64,000 nucleotides of DNA from Leptospiraceae bacterium (GTDB taxonomy: Bacteria; Spirochaetota; Leptospiria; Leptospirales; Leptospiraceae): positions 1 to 64,000 of the forward strand of contig JACKPC010000007.1 of the NCBI GenBank assembly GCA_024233835.1, in the 5' to 3' direction. Below, one piece after another: positions 43,312-52,835 of this stretch. The notes beneath the pieces were generated by a model. That model worked only from the letters and a program-made list of their open reading frames with translations. It did not search any database and was not told where the DNA came from. The position numbers and the translations under genes are program-made. The stretch's first letter is position 1; every line of letters begins with the position of its first letter.

Positions 43312-44265
43312 ATGGACAGCACCTTACACAGTAATAAGTATTTTAGCTTTTTATTTGATACAAATGTTTATGCAATACCTCTTCAGAAAGTAATTGAAGT
43401 TGGAGAATTGCTGGAGATCTACCCTTCTCCCTGGAAACACAAAGCGATTCTGGGTATGATTAACTATAATGGCTTACCATTACCTGTAATAAACCCCGAT
43501 GAACTCTCCGGTATCAATAGGGAAAATGATTTAGATTTTGAATTATTAAAAGTCAATGCGAGTCTTGTAATTTTAGAGGAAGAAGGTTTTTTTATCGCAA
43601 TCATTTTGTCCAGATTTCATAATATTTTTTCTTATTCGGTGCAGAGAAGAGAAACTGGCTTAGATGAGAAGGCAAATTTTATATTAGCCAGTACTATGAT
43701 TGAGAAAAATATGGTTCTATGTCTTGATACAAAAAGAATCTCCATATTTTTACAGTCATTGATAAAAGGTCAATTTAGTCTTCAACAGAAAAAAGAGCGA
43801 GAACGTATTGAAAAAGAAACAGTAAATAAAATTCTATTTTTTTCAATTGGCAATATTAACCTTTGCCTGCCGGTACATGATGTAGAAGAGGTGCTGGAAA
43901 ATATTTCAGTAGCCCCTCTCTTTAAGGTTCCTACTTTACTTCGCGGACTGATTAATCTGAGAGGAAAAGCAATAGCCTGTCTGGATATATCCTCTTTTTT
44001 AAATCTCAATAATCGGAATCTAAATGAAAACACCGTTTTTGTTCTTGTTCAACACGAAACAATTGAATTTGCGATTTGTGTAGATTCTGTGGGTAGTATG
44101 AATGAGTTTGATAGTTTAAAATTTATTCCCGGTGATGGTGTACTTTCGGAGAGTATGGCAAAAATATCAGCAGGTGTTTTTCAATTGGAAGAAGACACCT
44201 GTATACTTATTTCTACAGAAAATATTATTAAGTTAAAAGAATTGCAGATCTTCATGGATCATTAA
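43312..44265 (+). CDS. Tandem CheW-domain adaptor
   Basis: 317 residues with two CheW domains (about 5-155 and 165-315). The first shows YFSFLFDTNVYAIPLQKVIEV and ILGMINYNGLPLPVI; the second shows ILFFSIGNINLCLPVHDVEEV and LRGLINLRGKAIACLDI. CheW bridges receptors and CheA; doubled adaptors could link two receptors or two kinases. It begins one base after the receptor stop codon. Confidence 0.9.
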   Translation: MDSTLHSNKYFSFLFDTNVYAIPLQKVIEVGELLEIYPSPWKHKAILGMINYNGLPLPVINPDELSGINRENDLDFELLKVNASLVILEEEGFFIAIILSRFHNIFSYSVQRRETGLDEKANFILASTMIEKNMVLCLDTKRISIFLQSLIKGQFSLQQKKERERIEKETVNKILFFSIGNINLCLPVHDVEEVLENISVAPLFKVPTLLRGLINLRGKAIACLDISSFLNLNNRNLNENTVFVLVQHETIEFAICVDSVGSMNEFDSLKFIPGDGVLSESMAKISAGVFQLEEDTCILISTENIIKLKELQIFMDH

Positions 44266-44283
44266 ACGACCGGGAGTATACCT

Positions 44284-47200
44284 ATGAAGTATTCCATTGA
44301 TATTTTTAGTATAATTGAAGAAGACAAAAATCCGGAAATCCTATCTCGAGAACTTCTGGAAAATCCTCTTTATAAAAAGTTTACAGATTTTATTCTCGAA
44401 GCCACAGAAAAAATGTATAAGCAACTAGAGGGTATTGAATATAATAAGAATAAACTTATAATATTTGATGAATTTTACAAAACGATTCATATTATTAAAG
44501 GTTTTGCAGAAATACTTAAACTTAAAAAAATACTTCATCTGGCTACTATTTTAGAAGTGATTTTGGACTTTATTCGCGAGATAAAAACTACCAGTAAGCA
44601 CTCTATCGATTATCTAATAAAGATAATTATTAAAGAGATAGGAATTATTACTCAGTCTTTAATCCAGGACAAGAAATCCGAACAGGATGTGTCTTCCTTA
44701 ATTGAAGAATGTAGAACTTATTTACATAAACCTATAAGTGAATGGATAGCGTCTTTACCGGAAAATAATGATGTAATAGTTCAAGATGATGTGGTATATG
44801 AAACAAATAAAGAAGAGGAATTCACAAAAAAAATAGAAATTACTCAAGAAGAACCGGAAGATAAGAAAACAGAGATCAGGGTTTTGCTTACAAATGAAAT
44901 AGTCGATGATGAGCCGGAAGACTTAGAAATACCTCCCTCTAAAGTAGGTCTAATTAGTGACTTTTATGAAGAAGCCAGTGAAAATTTAAACCAAATCGCA
45001 TCTCAAGTTTTAGAATTAGAAAATGCACCTGATTCACAGGATATATTACATCAACTATTTCGTAATTTTCATACACTCAAAGGAGGCGCGAGACTACTTA
45101 ATATACAGAAAATGGAGAAACTCTGTCATGCGATAGAAAACCTCTTAGATCTCTGTCGTTCCAATGAGTTGAAAATTTCAGGAAATATTATAGATATTAT
45201 ATTAGATGGACATAAAATACTTTTAGAGATGATCGAAGAAGTTGCTTCCAAAGGACCTATCTATTCACGTATCCAACCTATTATTAATAAAATAACTTTA
45301 GTGCAGGGAAAGAAGGAAAGTGTCGAACAGGAAGAACTAAATCAAAAAGAATCAAAGAAGCAGGTCGAGCAAGGAGAACCTGTTCGTAATATACCGGAAA
45401 AAAAAGAAGTTCTTAGCAGCACTGCAAACAAACAGGAAGCAAATTCCCCAAGCTCTGTAAAAAAAAGTTTTTCCAGACAGATGAATGTAATTCGAGTTAG
45501 TACAGAAAAATTAGATACGGTAATGAATATTTCTTCGGAATTGCCTATCGCCCGTATTCGATTTAGAGATCAAATTTCTACTCTGGGTAAACTATATAGA
45601 GATTTAAAAAAGATTGCAGAGAGAGCCATTGAGAATGAACCTGAAAAATTTATATATCGCTTGAAAAATTCCAATGATCTTCTTTTGGAAGAATTGAATC
45701 AACTTTTTCAAATGAAAGCTTCCGAAAGAGATAAAGTTGAAACCTGCATTAAGAAGTTTTATCATGAATTAGCCAGTGAAGTTTACAGGACAGAACTTAC
45801 TGTAACAGAAGAAATGATGCTTCTACAAATTGCTTTTAACGAGCTGAAGCAAAATATAGAGAAAAATGTGGAAAATTTAGAAACCATTACTACCAAGCTT
45901 CAGAATAGTGTAATGAACTTTCGTATGGTTCCTATTTCCAGCTTATTGGAAAAGTTTCCAACCCAGACAAGAGAAATTGCCAGGCAAAACGGCAAGATGG
46001 TCATTATGAAAATTAAAGGAGGGGAAACGGAACTTGACAAGGTGATGATAACAAGGCTTGTCGATCCAATTTTACACATACTCAGAAATTCTATCGATCA
46101 CGGCATCGAGACACCGGAAGAGCGAGAGAAATGTAACAAACCACTGACAGGCAATATTGAACTCAATGCTTTTTACCAGGGTTCGAATGTGATTATTCAG
46201 ATAAAAGATGATGGAAAAGGAATTGATAAAGAAAAGATAAAACAAAAAGTAATTGAGAAAGATTTGGTTAGTAAAGAAAAGCTGGAAAGCATGAATGAAA
46301 CCGAATTATTTGATTTATTATTTCTCCCGGGATTTTCTACAGCCAGTAAGATTACTGAAATTTCAGGTCGCGGAGTTGGTATGGATGTTGTGAAATCTAC
46401 GATTAATGAAATACAGGGAAATATAGAACTCAGCAGTAAAAAGGGAGAAGGAACCACAATATCTTTGAAGATCCCCCTTACACTTGCCGCTGTTCGAGTC
46501 TTGCTTCTGGACATCGGAAGCCAACAAATAGCATTACCTATGTCTAATATAGATGAAGTTATAACTATTTCTCGTGGAGAATTAAAGGAAGTAGGTAAGC
46601 AGGTTATTTACCATTTACGAGACCATGTTCTTCCGGTCGTCCATCTTGCTTCCATTTTAGATATAAATCATTCCTTTTATTTGCCGGATTCTATTCCGCT
46701 GGTTATATTAGGAGAAGGCAACCATCGTCTGGGCATAATTGTCGATAAGCTTTTGGGAAGGCATGAGATTGTTATAAAAAACCTGGGTAGTCTTTTGCAT
46801 AAGGCTCCTTTCATCATGGGTTGCACTATACTCAGTGATAACAAACTTGTTCTGATTCTTAATACAAGAGAAATTCTGGAAGTAGCAAAAGAAAAACTGA
46901 ATATAACAGATATTAAATTATCCAAAAACAATGAGAAGAAGGAACATAAAATTCTTGTGGTAGACGACTCTGCTATATACAGACAAAATATGAACTCCAT
47001 TTTATCTCGTTCCGGGTATATAGTTGAGGAAGCAGAAAATGGTTATGAAGCTTTACAGCAGGTAACCCTAAAAAATTATTCTCTTCTATGTGTTGATATA
47101 GTGATGCCCCTGATGGATGGATTTGAATTAACGAAGCGTTTAAGAAACTTACCTCTTTATAAGAATGTTCCTATCATCCTCATTACTTCCAGAACTTCCC

Positions 47201-47325
47201 AGGAAGATAAGAATATTGCTTTTAAGTTAGGAGCCAATGAATACTTCGAAAAGCCTATAGAGCCTGATGTATTATTAGAGTGTATTCATAAATACTTACG
47301 TAATGGAGAGGGTGATGAATCCTGA
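44284..47325 (+). CDS. CheA-type hybrid histidine kinase (Hpt-Hpt-kinase-CheW-REC)
   Basis: 1013 residues. Two Hpt domains carry phosphorylatable His69 (IHIIKGF) and His263 (FHTLKGGAR). After a charged linker come the dimerisation helices (from about 400), an HATPase domain with ILRNSIDHGIETPEER and GRGVGMDVV, a CheW-like domain, and a C-terminal receiver with Asp938 in CVDIVMPLMDG. No CheY-binding P2 domain is evident. Multiple Hpt plus receiver is the pattern of ChpA in type IV pilus/cAMP systems and FrzE-like kinases. GGGAG precedes the ATG. Confidence 0.93.
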   Translation: MKYSIDIFSIIEEDKNPEILSRELLENPLYKKFTDFILEATEKMYKQLEGIEYNKNKLIIFDEFYKTIHIIKGFAEILKLKKILHLATILEVILDFIREIKTTSKHSIDYLIKIIIKEIGIITQSLIQDKKSEQDVSSLIEECRTYLHKPISEWIASLPENNDVIVQDDVVYETNKEEEFTKKIEITQEEPEDKKTEIRVLLTNEIVDDEPEDLEIPPSKVGLISDFYEEASENLNQIASQVLELENAPDSQDILHQLFRNFHTLKGGARLLNIQKMEKLCHAIENLLDLCRSNELKISGNIIDIILDGHKILLEMIEEVASKGPIYSRIQPIINKITLVQGKKESVEQEELNQKESKKQVEQGEPVRNIPEKKEVLSSTANKQEANSPSSVKKSFSRQMNVIRVSTEKLDTVMNISSELPIARIRFRDQISTLGKLYRDLKKIAERAIENEPEKFIYRLKNSNDLLLEELNQLFQMKASERDKVETCIKKFYHELASEVYRTELTVTEEMMLLQIAFNELKQNIEKNVENLETITTKLQNSVMNFRMVPISSLLEKFPTQTREIARQNGKMVIMKIKGGETELDKVMITRLVDPILHILRNSIDHGIETPEEREKCNKPLTGNIELNAFYQGSNVIIQIKDDGKGIDKEKIKQKVIEKDLVSKEKLESMNETELFDLLFLPGFSTASKITEISGRGVGMDVVKSTINEIQGNIELSSKKGEGTTISLKIPLTLAAVRVLLLDIGSQQIALPMSNIDEVITISRGELKEVGKQVIYHLRDHVLPVVHLASILDINHSFYLPDSIPLVILGEGNHRLGIIVDKLLGRHEIVIKNLGSLLHKAPFIMGCTILSDNKLVLILNTREILEVAKEKLNITDIKLSKNNEKKEHKILVVDDSAIYRQNMNSILSRSGYIVEEAENGYEALQQVTLKNYSLLCVDIVMPLMDGFELTKRLRNLPLYKNVPIILITSRTSQEDKNIAFKLGANEYFEKPIEPDVLLECIHKYLRNGEGDES

Positions 47326-49327
47326 AGTTGGAATGCCAATTTATCTTGCTATAGATAATATATTATTTCGAGAATATGTTCAGTTAGAGTTAAGAAGTTC
47401 TAAATTTAATGTCCATGTAACCAGCTCAGAACAAATTCTAAAAAACATTACTGAATTCTTAAATTCTATTATTTTCTTACAATCAGATTCCAATGAGCCA
47501 GAAATAATTGAGTTGTCTCGAAAATTAAAGCGTGCATTTGGCTCGGAGATAAAAATTCTATTCTTCTCATCAGATTATCGTATTCTCGAAGACGCAGGTA
47601 ATTCGGCTGATAGAATCCTTCAATGGCCTATCCATATTTCAGAAATTTTAAATACAATTAATACTCTTACCCAGAAAAGTCAAAAGATTCTTTTAATAGA
47701 TGATTCTAAATTGATTCACAATCATCTATTGCCTCCACTAAAAGAAGAAGGCTATACTGTTTTACAGGCTTTTGATGGAAAAGAAGGCCTGGAGAAAGCG
47801 AAAACTCTAAGACCCGAATTGATTATTTGCGATATAGAAATGCCTTATATGAATGGTTTTGAAGTATGCAAGGAAATTCGTAAAACACCGGGTCTTGAAA
47901 ATATATATATCATCATGTCCAGCACCCTTGGTTCTGCTGCTGATATTCAGAAAGGCTTTGTCTCCGGAGTGGATGAGTATATCACCAAACCGGTGGTTGT
48001 GCCGGAACTATTAGATAGGATAAAAAGAAATTTTATTCAGACACTGAGTGGAAGAGAAAGTATACTTTTATTAGAAACTGACAAACAACTTGGTAATCAT
48101 ATTTCTAAAAGTTTAAAGAAACAGGGTTTTTCTGTTCGTATTGTTAGCAGTATAGAGTCCGCTATATTCTTATTGGAAAAATATTCTTATGAAATACTTA
48201 TTTCAGAAATGGACATCGGGAATAAGCAAACAGCTATGGACTTATGGATGGCATTAAAAACATTGAAGGAAAAAAAAGTTCCTTCTGTTATACTGCTTAC
48301 TTCAAGAGATTCCAGTTGGGACATGAAGATGATAGCAAATATGGGAACAGCCGGAATTATTCGTAAACCCTTTGTTATGGATACCCTTTTAGCTTCGGTA
48401 GAAAGAGTACTGGCAGATAACCGGGCTATGGCAGAAAAAAATCAGATGCTAAAATATTTATCTAAATCATCTGTACAAATGGCTCATCAAAAAGCTTTGC
48501 TTAATGGCAGTGAAGGTACTGTAAGAGCTGAAAAGAAAGATGCTACTATTTTTTTCAGTGACATTGCCGGTTTTACTTCCAGATCAGAGCGTTATGAACC
48601 CAGAGAAATTGTAGAGCAAATCAATCGATTATTTGATATTATGACCGGGATTATCGTGAAACATGAGGGAGATATAGATAAATTCATTGGTGATGCCTGT
48701 ATGGCATATTGGATTTTAGAAAATAAGCAGAAGTCGATTAATAATGCAGTAAAAACTACATTAGAAATAAATAATAAAATAAGTAAGCTAAATAAAAATG
48801 ATGAAGTTTTTTCCAAAGACTCCATTTCACTTCGTTTCGGCCTGCATCATGCTGAAGTTATTTTATGTGATATTGGCAGTCCGAATTCCCGTATCGATTT
48901 AACACTTATAGGTGATGGAGTAAATATTGCTTCTCGTTTAGAATCTGCATGTAAGCAATATGGTGTGGACATATTAATTAGTAAAGATGTGGTAGATTTG
49001 TTAGATCCGGATTTAGTAGTTAGAGAAATTGATATAATGAAAGTTAAGGGTAAAGAAATACCGGTAATAGCTTACGAGGTGATGGGAGAAAAAGATTCTA
49101 TAACGGAAAAACAGAAAAGCTTACTCGAAATTTTTACTAAGGCAAAAAAAGAGTATATAGAGGGTAACTTCATTGAAGCCAAACAACTCTTTCAAGCAAG
49201 CATACAGTACGAACCGGAGATAAAACAAAAGCTTAATCCTTCCAAAGTTTTTTATTCCCGTTGTAATTATCTTTTAAAGAAATTACCTGCTTCATGGGAT
49301 GGAATTTGGTCTTTACAATCCAAATAG
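47315..49327 (+). CDS. Multi-receiver adenylate cyclase (class III)
   Basis: 670 residues from the ATG at 47315, overlapping the kinase gene by 11 bp with GGAGAGGG upstream. The first 115 residues look like a degenerate receiver. A full receiver follows (ILLIDDSK, acceptor Asp in IICDIEMPYMNG, Lys in ITKP), then a third degenerate receiver (ISEMDIG). The cyclase domain (about 400-590) has both metal Asp residues (FFSDIAGFT and GDACMAYW), the adenine-selecting Lys in DKFIGD, the Asp in RIDLTLIGDGVN and the transition-state Asn/Arg in NIASRLE. It should make cAMP when phosphorylated by the adjacent kinase. Confidence 0.92.
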   Translation: MNPEVGMPIYLAIDNILFREYVQLELRSSKFNVHVTSSEQILKNITEFLNSIIFLQSDSNEPEIIELSRKLKRAFGSEIKILFFSSDYRILEDAGNSADRILQWPIHISEILNTINTLTQKSQKILLIDDSKLIHNHLLPPLKEEGYTVLQAFDGKEGLEKAKTLRPELIICDIEMPYMNGFEVCKEIRKTPGLENIYIIMSSTLGSAADIQKGFVSGVDEYITKPVVVPELLDRIKRNFIQTLSGRESILLLETDKQLGNHISKSLKKQGFSVRIVSSIESAIFLLEKYSYEILISEMDIGNKQTAMDLWMALKTLKEKKVPSVILLTSRDSSWDMKMIANMGTAGIIRKPFVMDTLLASVERVLADNRAMAEKNQMLKYLSKSSVQMAHQKALLNGSEGTVRAEKKDATIFFSDIAGFTSRSERYEPREIVEQINRLFDIMTGIIVKHEGDIDKFIGDACMAYWILENKQKSINNAVKTTLEINNKISKLNKNDEVFSKDSISLRFGLHHAEVILCDIGSPNSRIDLTLIGDGVNIASRLESACKQYGVDILISKDVVDLLDPDLVVREIDIMKVKGKEIPVIAYEVMGEKDSITEKQKSLLEIFTKAKKEYIEGNFIEAKQLFQASIQYEPEIKQKLNPSKVFYSRCNYLLKKLPASWDGIWSLQSK

Positions 49328-49348
49328 ATTAAAAAGATAAAGTCAAGT

Positions 49349-52300
49349 TTATAAGGTTCTTCGATACTCTTTATCTTCGTTTAACAGGTTCATAAACCTC
49401 TTCGGATACACTTCCATCCAGTTTTTTAATTCTGAAATCGGAAGTGGTTTACTTATAAAATATCCCTGCACTTTATCACAGGATAATTTTTTTAAAGCTA
49501 ATAATTGTTCTAAAGTTTCAACTCCTTCTGCTATAACTTCAAGACCGAGGCTATGAGCCATACTGATAGTTGCATTTACTATCATATAGTCTTCTATTTC
49601 TGTAGGAAAACCATTCAGGAAGGATTTATCAATTTTTAAAAAAGAGAGAGGAAATTTTTTAAGATAGCTCAAAGAAGAATGACCGGTACCGAAATCATCA
49701 ATGGATATTTTGATTCCATGGTCATCGAGCCATACCATTTGTTCGATTCCCGCTTCAACATCATTCATAACAGCACTTTCAGTTAATTCAAGAATGATAT
49801 TACCCACATGCAGAGACTTTTCAGCTAATAAGTAAGATAATTCGGCTTTTAAGTCCTCTCTGGCAAAGTGTTTTGCTGAAACATTAATTGCAAAAGAAAT
49901 ATGGTTAAAACCCTGTTCTAAAAGATTCCTTAAATCCGTGCTGGCCTTTTGGAACACCCAGCTTCCGAGCTCAATAATTAGTTCGGATTCCTCTGCGATT
50001 GGAATGAATTGGTCCGGAGAAACGATCCCGAGTTCCGCTGAGTTCCACCGGATTAAGACTTCGAAATAGTTTACATTTCCGGTATTCATATGAAGTACCG
50101 GTTGGTAGTTAAGATACAGTTCTTCCCTTTCTATGGCGAATTTAAGTTTTTCTGCAATTTGTAAACGTCTTTGAGATTTTTCTAATAGTTCGAAGCTAAA
50201 GAAAGTATATCTATTCTTACCCGAAGTTTTTGAAGTTCTTAATGCTAAATCGGCATTGCGCATTAATGATAAAAGACTATTACCTTCATCCGGATAATGA
50301 GTAATTCCTATACTAAAAGAAGACTTTATAATTTTCTCATCAATAGTAAATGGAGACTGGTAACGTTTATGAAGATTTTCTATAAAACTAATAAGATCAG
50401 AGCTTGCATATTTTCTCTGTATGATGATTGTAAATTCATCCCCGGAAAGTCTGGCAATAAAATCATCTTGATTTAATCCTTCTTGAATTCTTTCAACAGA
50501 TTCTCTTAAAAATAAGTCACCTGCGTTATGACCGAAGGCATCATTAATCTGTTTAAAATTATCAATATCTAATAAAACTAAGATAAAAGGCTTTTTTTCT
50601 TTGTTACAAAGTTCATTTATTTTTTCAAAGAAAAAGAGTCGATTAGGAAGACCGGTAAGCGGATCATGATAAGCATAAAACTGAATGTCTTCTTCCCTTT
50701 TTTTACGTTCGGTAATATCAAAAAATACAGCGGCGTATTTAGTGGTTTTATTCTCAATATCTTTTATTGAAGTAATAGAAATCAATTCAAGATAGTCTTC
50801 TTTATTTTTCTTTTTGTTCCAGATTTCCCCCTGCCAGAATCCCTTTTTTATAAGGTTTTCCCATAGACTTCTATAAAAATTTTTATCATGTCTATCTGAC
50901 TTTAAAATGGAGATCTTCTTTCCTAAAATTTCTTTCGATGTATAACCGGTAATTTTAGTGAAAGCCGGGTTTACAAATTCTATATAGCTATCAGAATCCG
51001 TTACTACGATACCCTCAATAGCACTATCTATCACAAGATCAGAAAGCCGAATTTTTTCAGAAAGATAAGCCTTATCTATAATTTGTTCTATTAAAAGACA
51101 TAGGGTATTTAAAATATCTTTGTCATTGTCATTCGCTATTTGGCCTTCCGGAAAGCAAAATTGAAGGGTCCCTTCCTCGTTTTTGGGAGAATCGAACGTT
51201 CTTGAAATGCAAGATTTAGTAGTATATTCTGAATTTGTATAAATATTTCCTTCCAGTGAAATTTTTGCTGTCACTTTTCTTTCCGGATGAAAGAGATTGG
51301 GAACTATTTTTACAATAGTTTGTAAAATACTTTGAACCGAAAGATCGGGAATAGAGAAAAGTTTTGTAATTTTATACAGACCATTTAATTCTCTATACTT
51401 CTGTTCGATTCCCTTTAGCAGGGTTTCATTTTCTTTAAATATTTTAAATTGCTCATAATTTAAAATGAGAGTTATACTCAATATCATTAAAAAAAAGCCA
51501 TATTGGCTCAAGTTGGTAGGTAAGGATAAATGCAAATTGTTTTGTAAAATGTCTAAGGTAGCTGTAAATAGAAGGCTTAAAGAACCAATAGATATAAAAA
51601 TTGCCTTCTTATTTTTAAGTAAAATTTCCTTTATCAAAATATTGAAATTTATTATAACGTAGATATAGTTCAAATACTGCATTGCATTGTAGTTCAAAAA
51701 GTTCCATATTCTCGTTGATGGGTGCAATAGCATGAGAAGAAAAATGAGGAAAAAGAGCAGATCCGTGAATTTATGCACCCCTGTATACTTGTATTTTAAA
51801 AAATTTCGAAAGAAAAGGGAAAACAAGGGAAATAAAAGTGTAAGTAATAAGTATTCTACTTTTTTTATGTGATATAAAGAGGAAACAATATTATACTTCC
51901 ATTGAGTTCTTAAGAATAAGAAAGCAACCAGGCTAAATGTAAATAAAGAAAAATATAAGTAATAATTAAATTTTCTCTTATCCGAAAAGATGACAATGAT
52001 ATGAAGCCCTATTAAAAAATAGGTTAAGATTAGAAATAAATCGATATATTCCTTGTTTAAATATTCTTTCCAGATGTAATGTGTATGTCCGAAAATCAGA
52101 GGTCCGGATAAAACTCCGCTTTCTTTATAAAAGTAATTTTGAATTCTAAGAAGTATTTGATTTTTACCTTCTCGTAATAAAGGAATCGGGACATCTATAA
52201 TTAGCTTTTTATCATAGCATTCGGGCCGGGGGGAATGGAATTTACCGCAGCCTCCAATATAAAAACCATTAAAATAAAGTTCATATCTATCAGAGATTCG

Positions 52301-52705
52301 ACCGGGGCGTATGGCTAATTTCTCCTGAGAGCTTATGTTTACTTCAGTAGACAGATAAAAAATTTTAGTAAATTTCTCCCGTTCTTCAGGTTCAGAAAAT
52401 GTGATGATCGCTTTTAGGTAAGAAAAAAGTTTGGGTTTATCTTGAAATAAGATATGCTTTTGAAAAGAGTCTTCCTGGAAAAGGTTTCCCGGAACTTGAA
52501 CAGGATAATGAGGAGAAGGGAGGCTAAACGGACCGGCCCCATCCCCGGTTTTTTGGTCTAAGAGATACCAATTTTTTCCATTTTGAGACTCCAAAGAAAA
52601 AAAAAGGTTTGTTGATTCGGGTTTAAAATCTCCGGTACATTGTATTAGGCTGAAAAAAAGGAGTAAAGAGGCCAAAATGAACTGATATAATCGAGGCAAT
52701 ATCAT
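49349..52705 (-). CDS. 7TMR-DISM-type sensor with PAS, GGDEF and EAL domains
   Basis: 1118 residues. The N-terminus has a lipoprotein-like signal ending LIQC, then a periplasmic beta-rich domain, seven membrane helices (about 215-430) in the 7TMR-DISM order, a GAF-like stretch, a PAS domain (FVNPAFTKITGYTSKEILGK), GGDEF and EAL domains. The cyclase site reads SGDEF rather than GGDEF, and the EAL signature is EVLIRW, while the metal and catalytic motifs (INVSAKHF, LELTES, IDDFGTGHSS, EGVET) are all intact. It is thus likely to degrade c-di-GMP; cyclase activity is doubtful but possible. It converges on the cyclase gene. Confidence 0.9.
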   Translation of the reverse strand: MILPRLYQFILASLLLFFSLIQCTGDFKPESTNLFFSLESQNGKNWYLLDQKTGDGAGPFSLPSPHYPVQVPGNLFQEDSFQKHILFQDKPKLFSYLKAIITFSEPEEREKFTKIFYLSTEVNISSQEKLAIRPGRISDRYELYFNGFYIGGCGKFHSPRPECYDKKLIIDVPIPLLREGKNQILLRIQNYFYKESGVLSGPLIFGHTHYIWKEYLNKEYIDLFLILTYFLIGLHIIVIFSDKRKFNYYLYFSLFTFSLVAFLFLRTQWKYNIVSSLYHIKKVEYLLLTLLFPLFSLFFRNFLKYKYTGVHKFTDLLFFLIFLLMLLHPSTRIWNFLNYNAMQYLNYIYVIINFNILIKEILLKNKKAIFISIGSLSLLFTATLDILQNNLHLSLPTNLSQYGFFLMILSITLILNYEQFKIFKENETLLKGIEQKYRELNGLYKITKLFSIPDLSVQSILQTIVKIVPNLFHPERKVTAKISLEGNIYTNSEYTTKSCISRTFDSPKNEEGTLQFCFPEGQIANDNDKDILNTLCLLIEQIIDKAYLSEKIRLSDLVIDSAIEGIVVTDSDSYIEFVNPAFTKITGYTSKEILGKKISILKSDRHDKNFYRSLWENLIKKGFWQGEIWNKKKNKEDYLELISITSIKDIENKTTKYAAVFFDITERKKREEDIQFYAYHDPLTGLPNRLFFFEKINELCNKEKKPFILVLLDIDNFKQINDAFGHNAGDLFLRESVERIQEGLNQDDFIARLSGDEFTIIIQRKYASSDLISFIENLHKRYQSPFTIDEKIIKSSFSIGITHYPDEGNSLLSLMRNADLALRTSKTSGKNRYTFFSFELLEKSQRRLQIAEKLKFAIEREELYLNYQPVLHMNTGNVNYFEVLIRWNSAELGIVSPDQFIPIAEESELIIELGSWVFQKASTDLRNLLEQGFNHISFAINVSAKHFAREDLKAELSYLLAEKSLHVGNIILELTESAVMNDVEAGIEQMVWLDDHGIKISIDDFGTGHSSLSYLKKFPLSFLKIDKSFLNGFPTEIEDYMIVNATISMAHSLGLEVIAEGVETLEQLLALKKLSCDKVQGYFISKPLPISELKNWMEVYPKRFMNLLNEDKEYRRTL

Positions 52706-52835
52706 AAAGTTTTGAGCTTATGCCGCTTCATTCTTTTAAATTTTACTCAGGGGTAAAGAACAAAATACTGAAGTCTTAAAAAAAACTTGTGTTTTTATAG
52801 GAGTCCTGCATACTTAATTAGAAACTTATTCTTCT

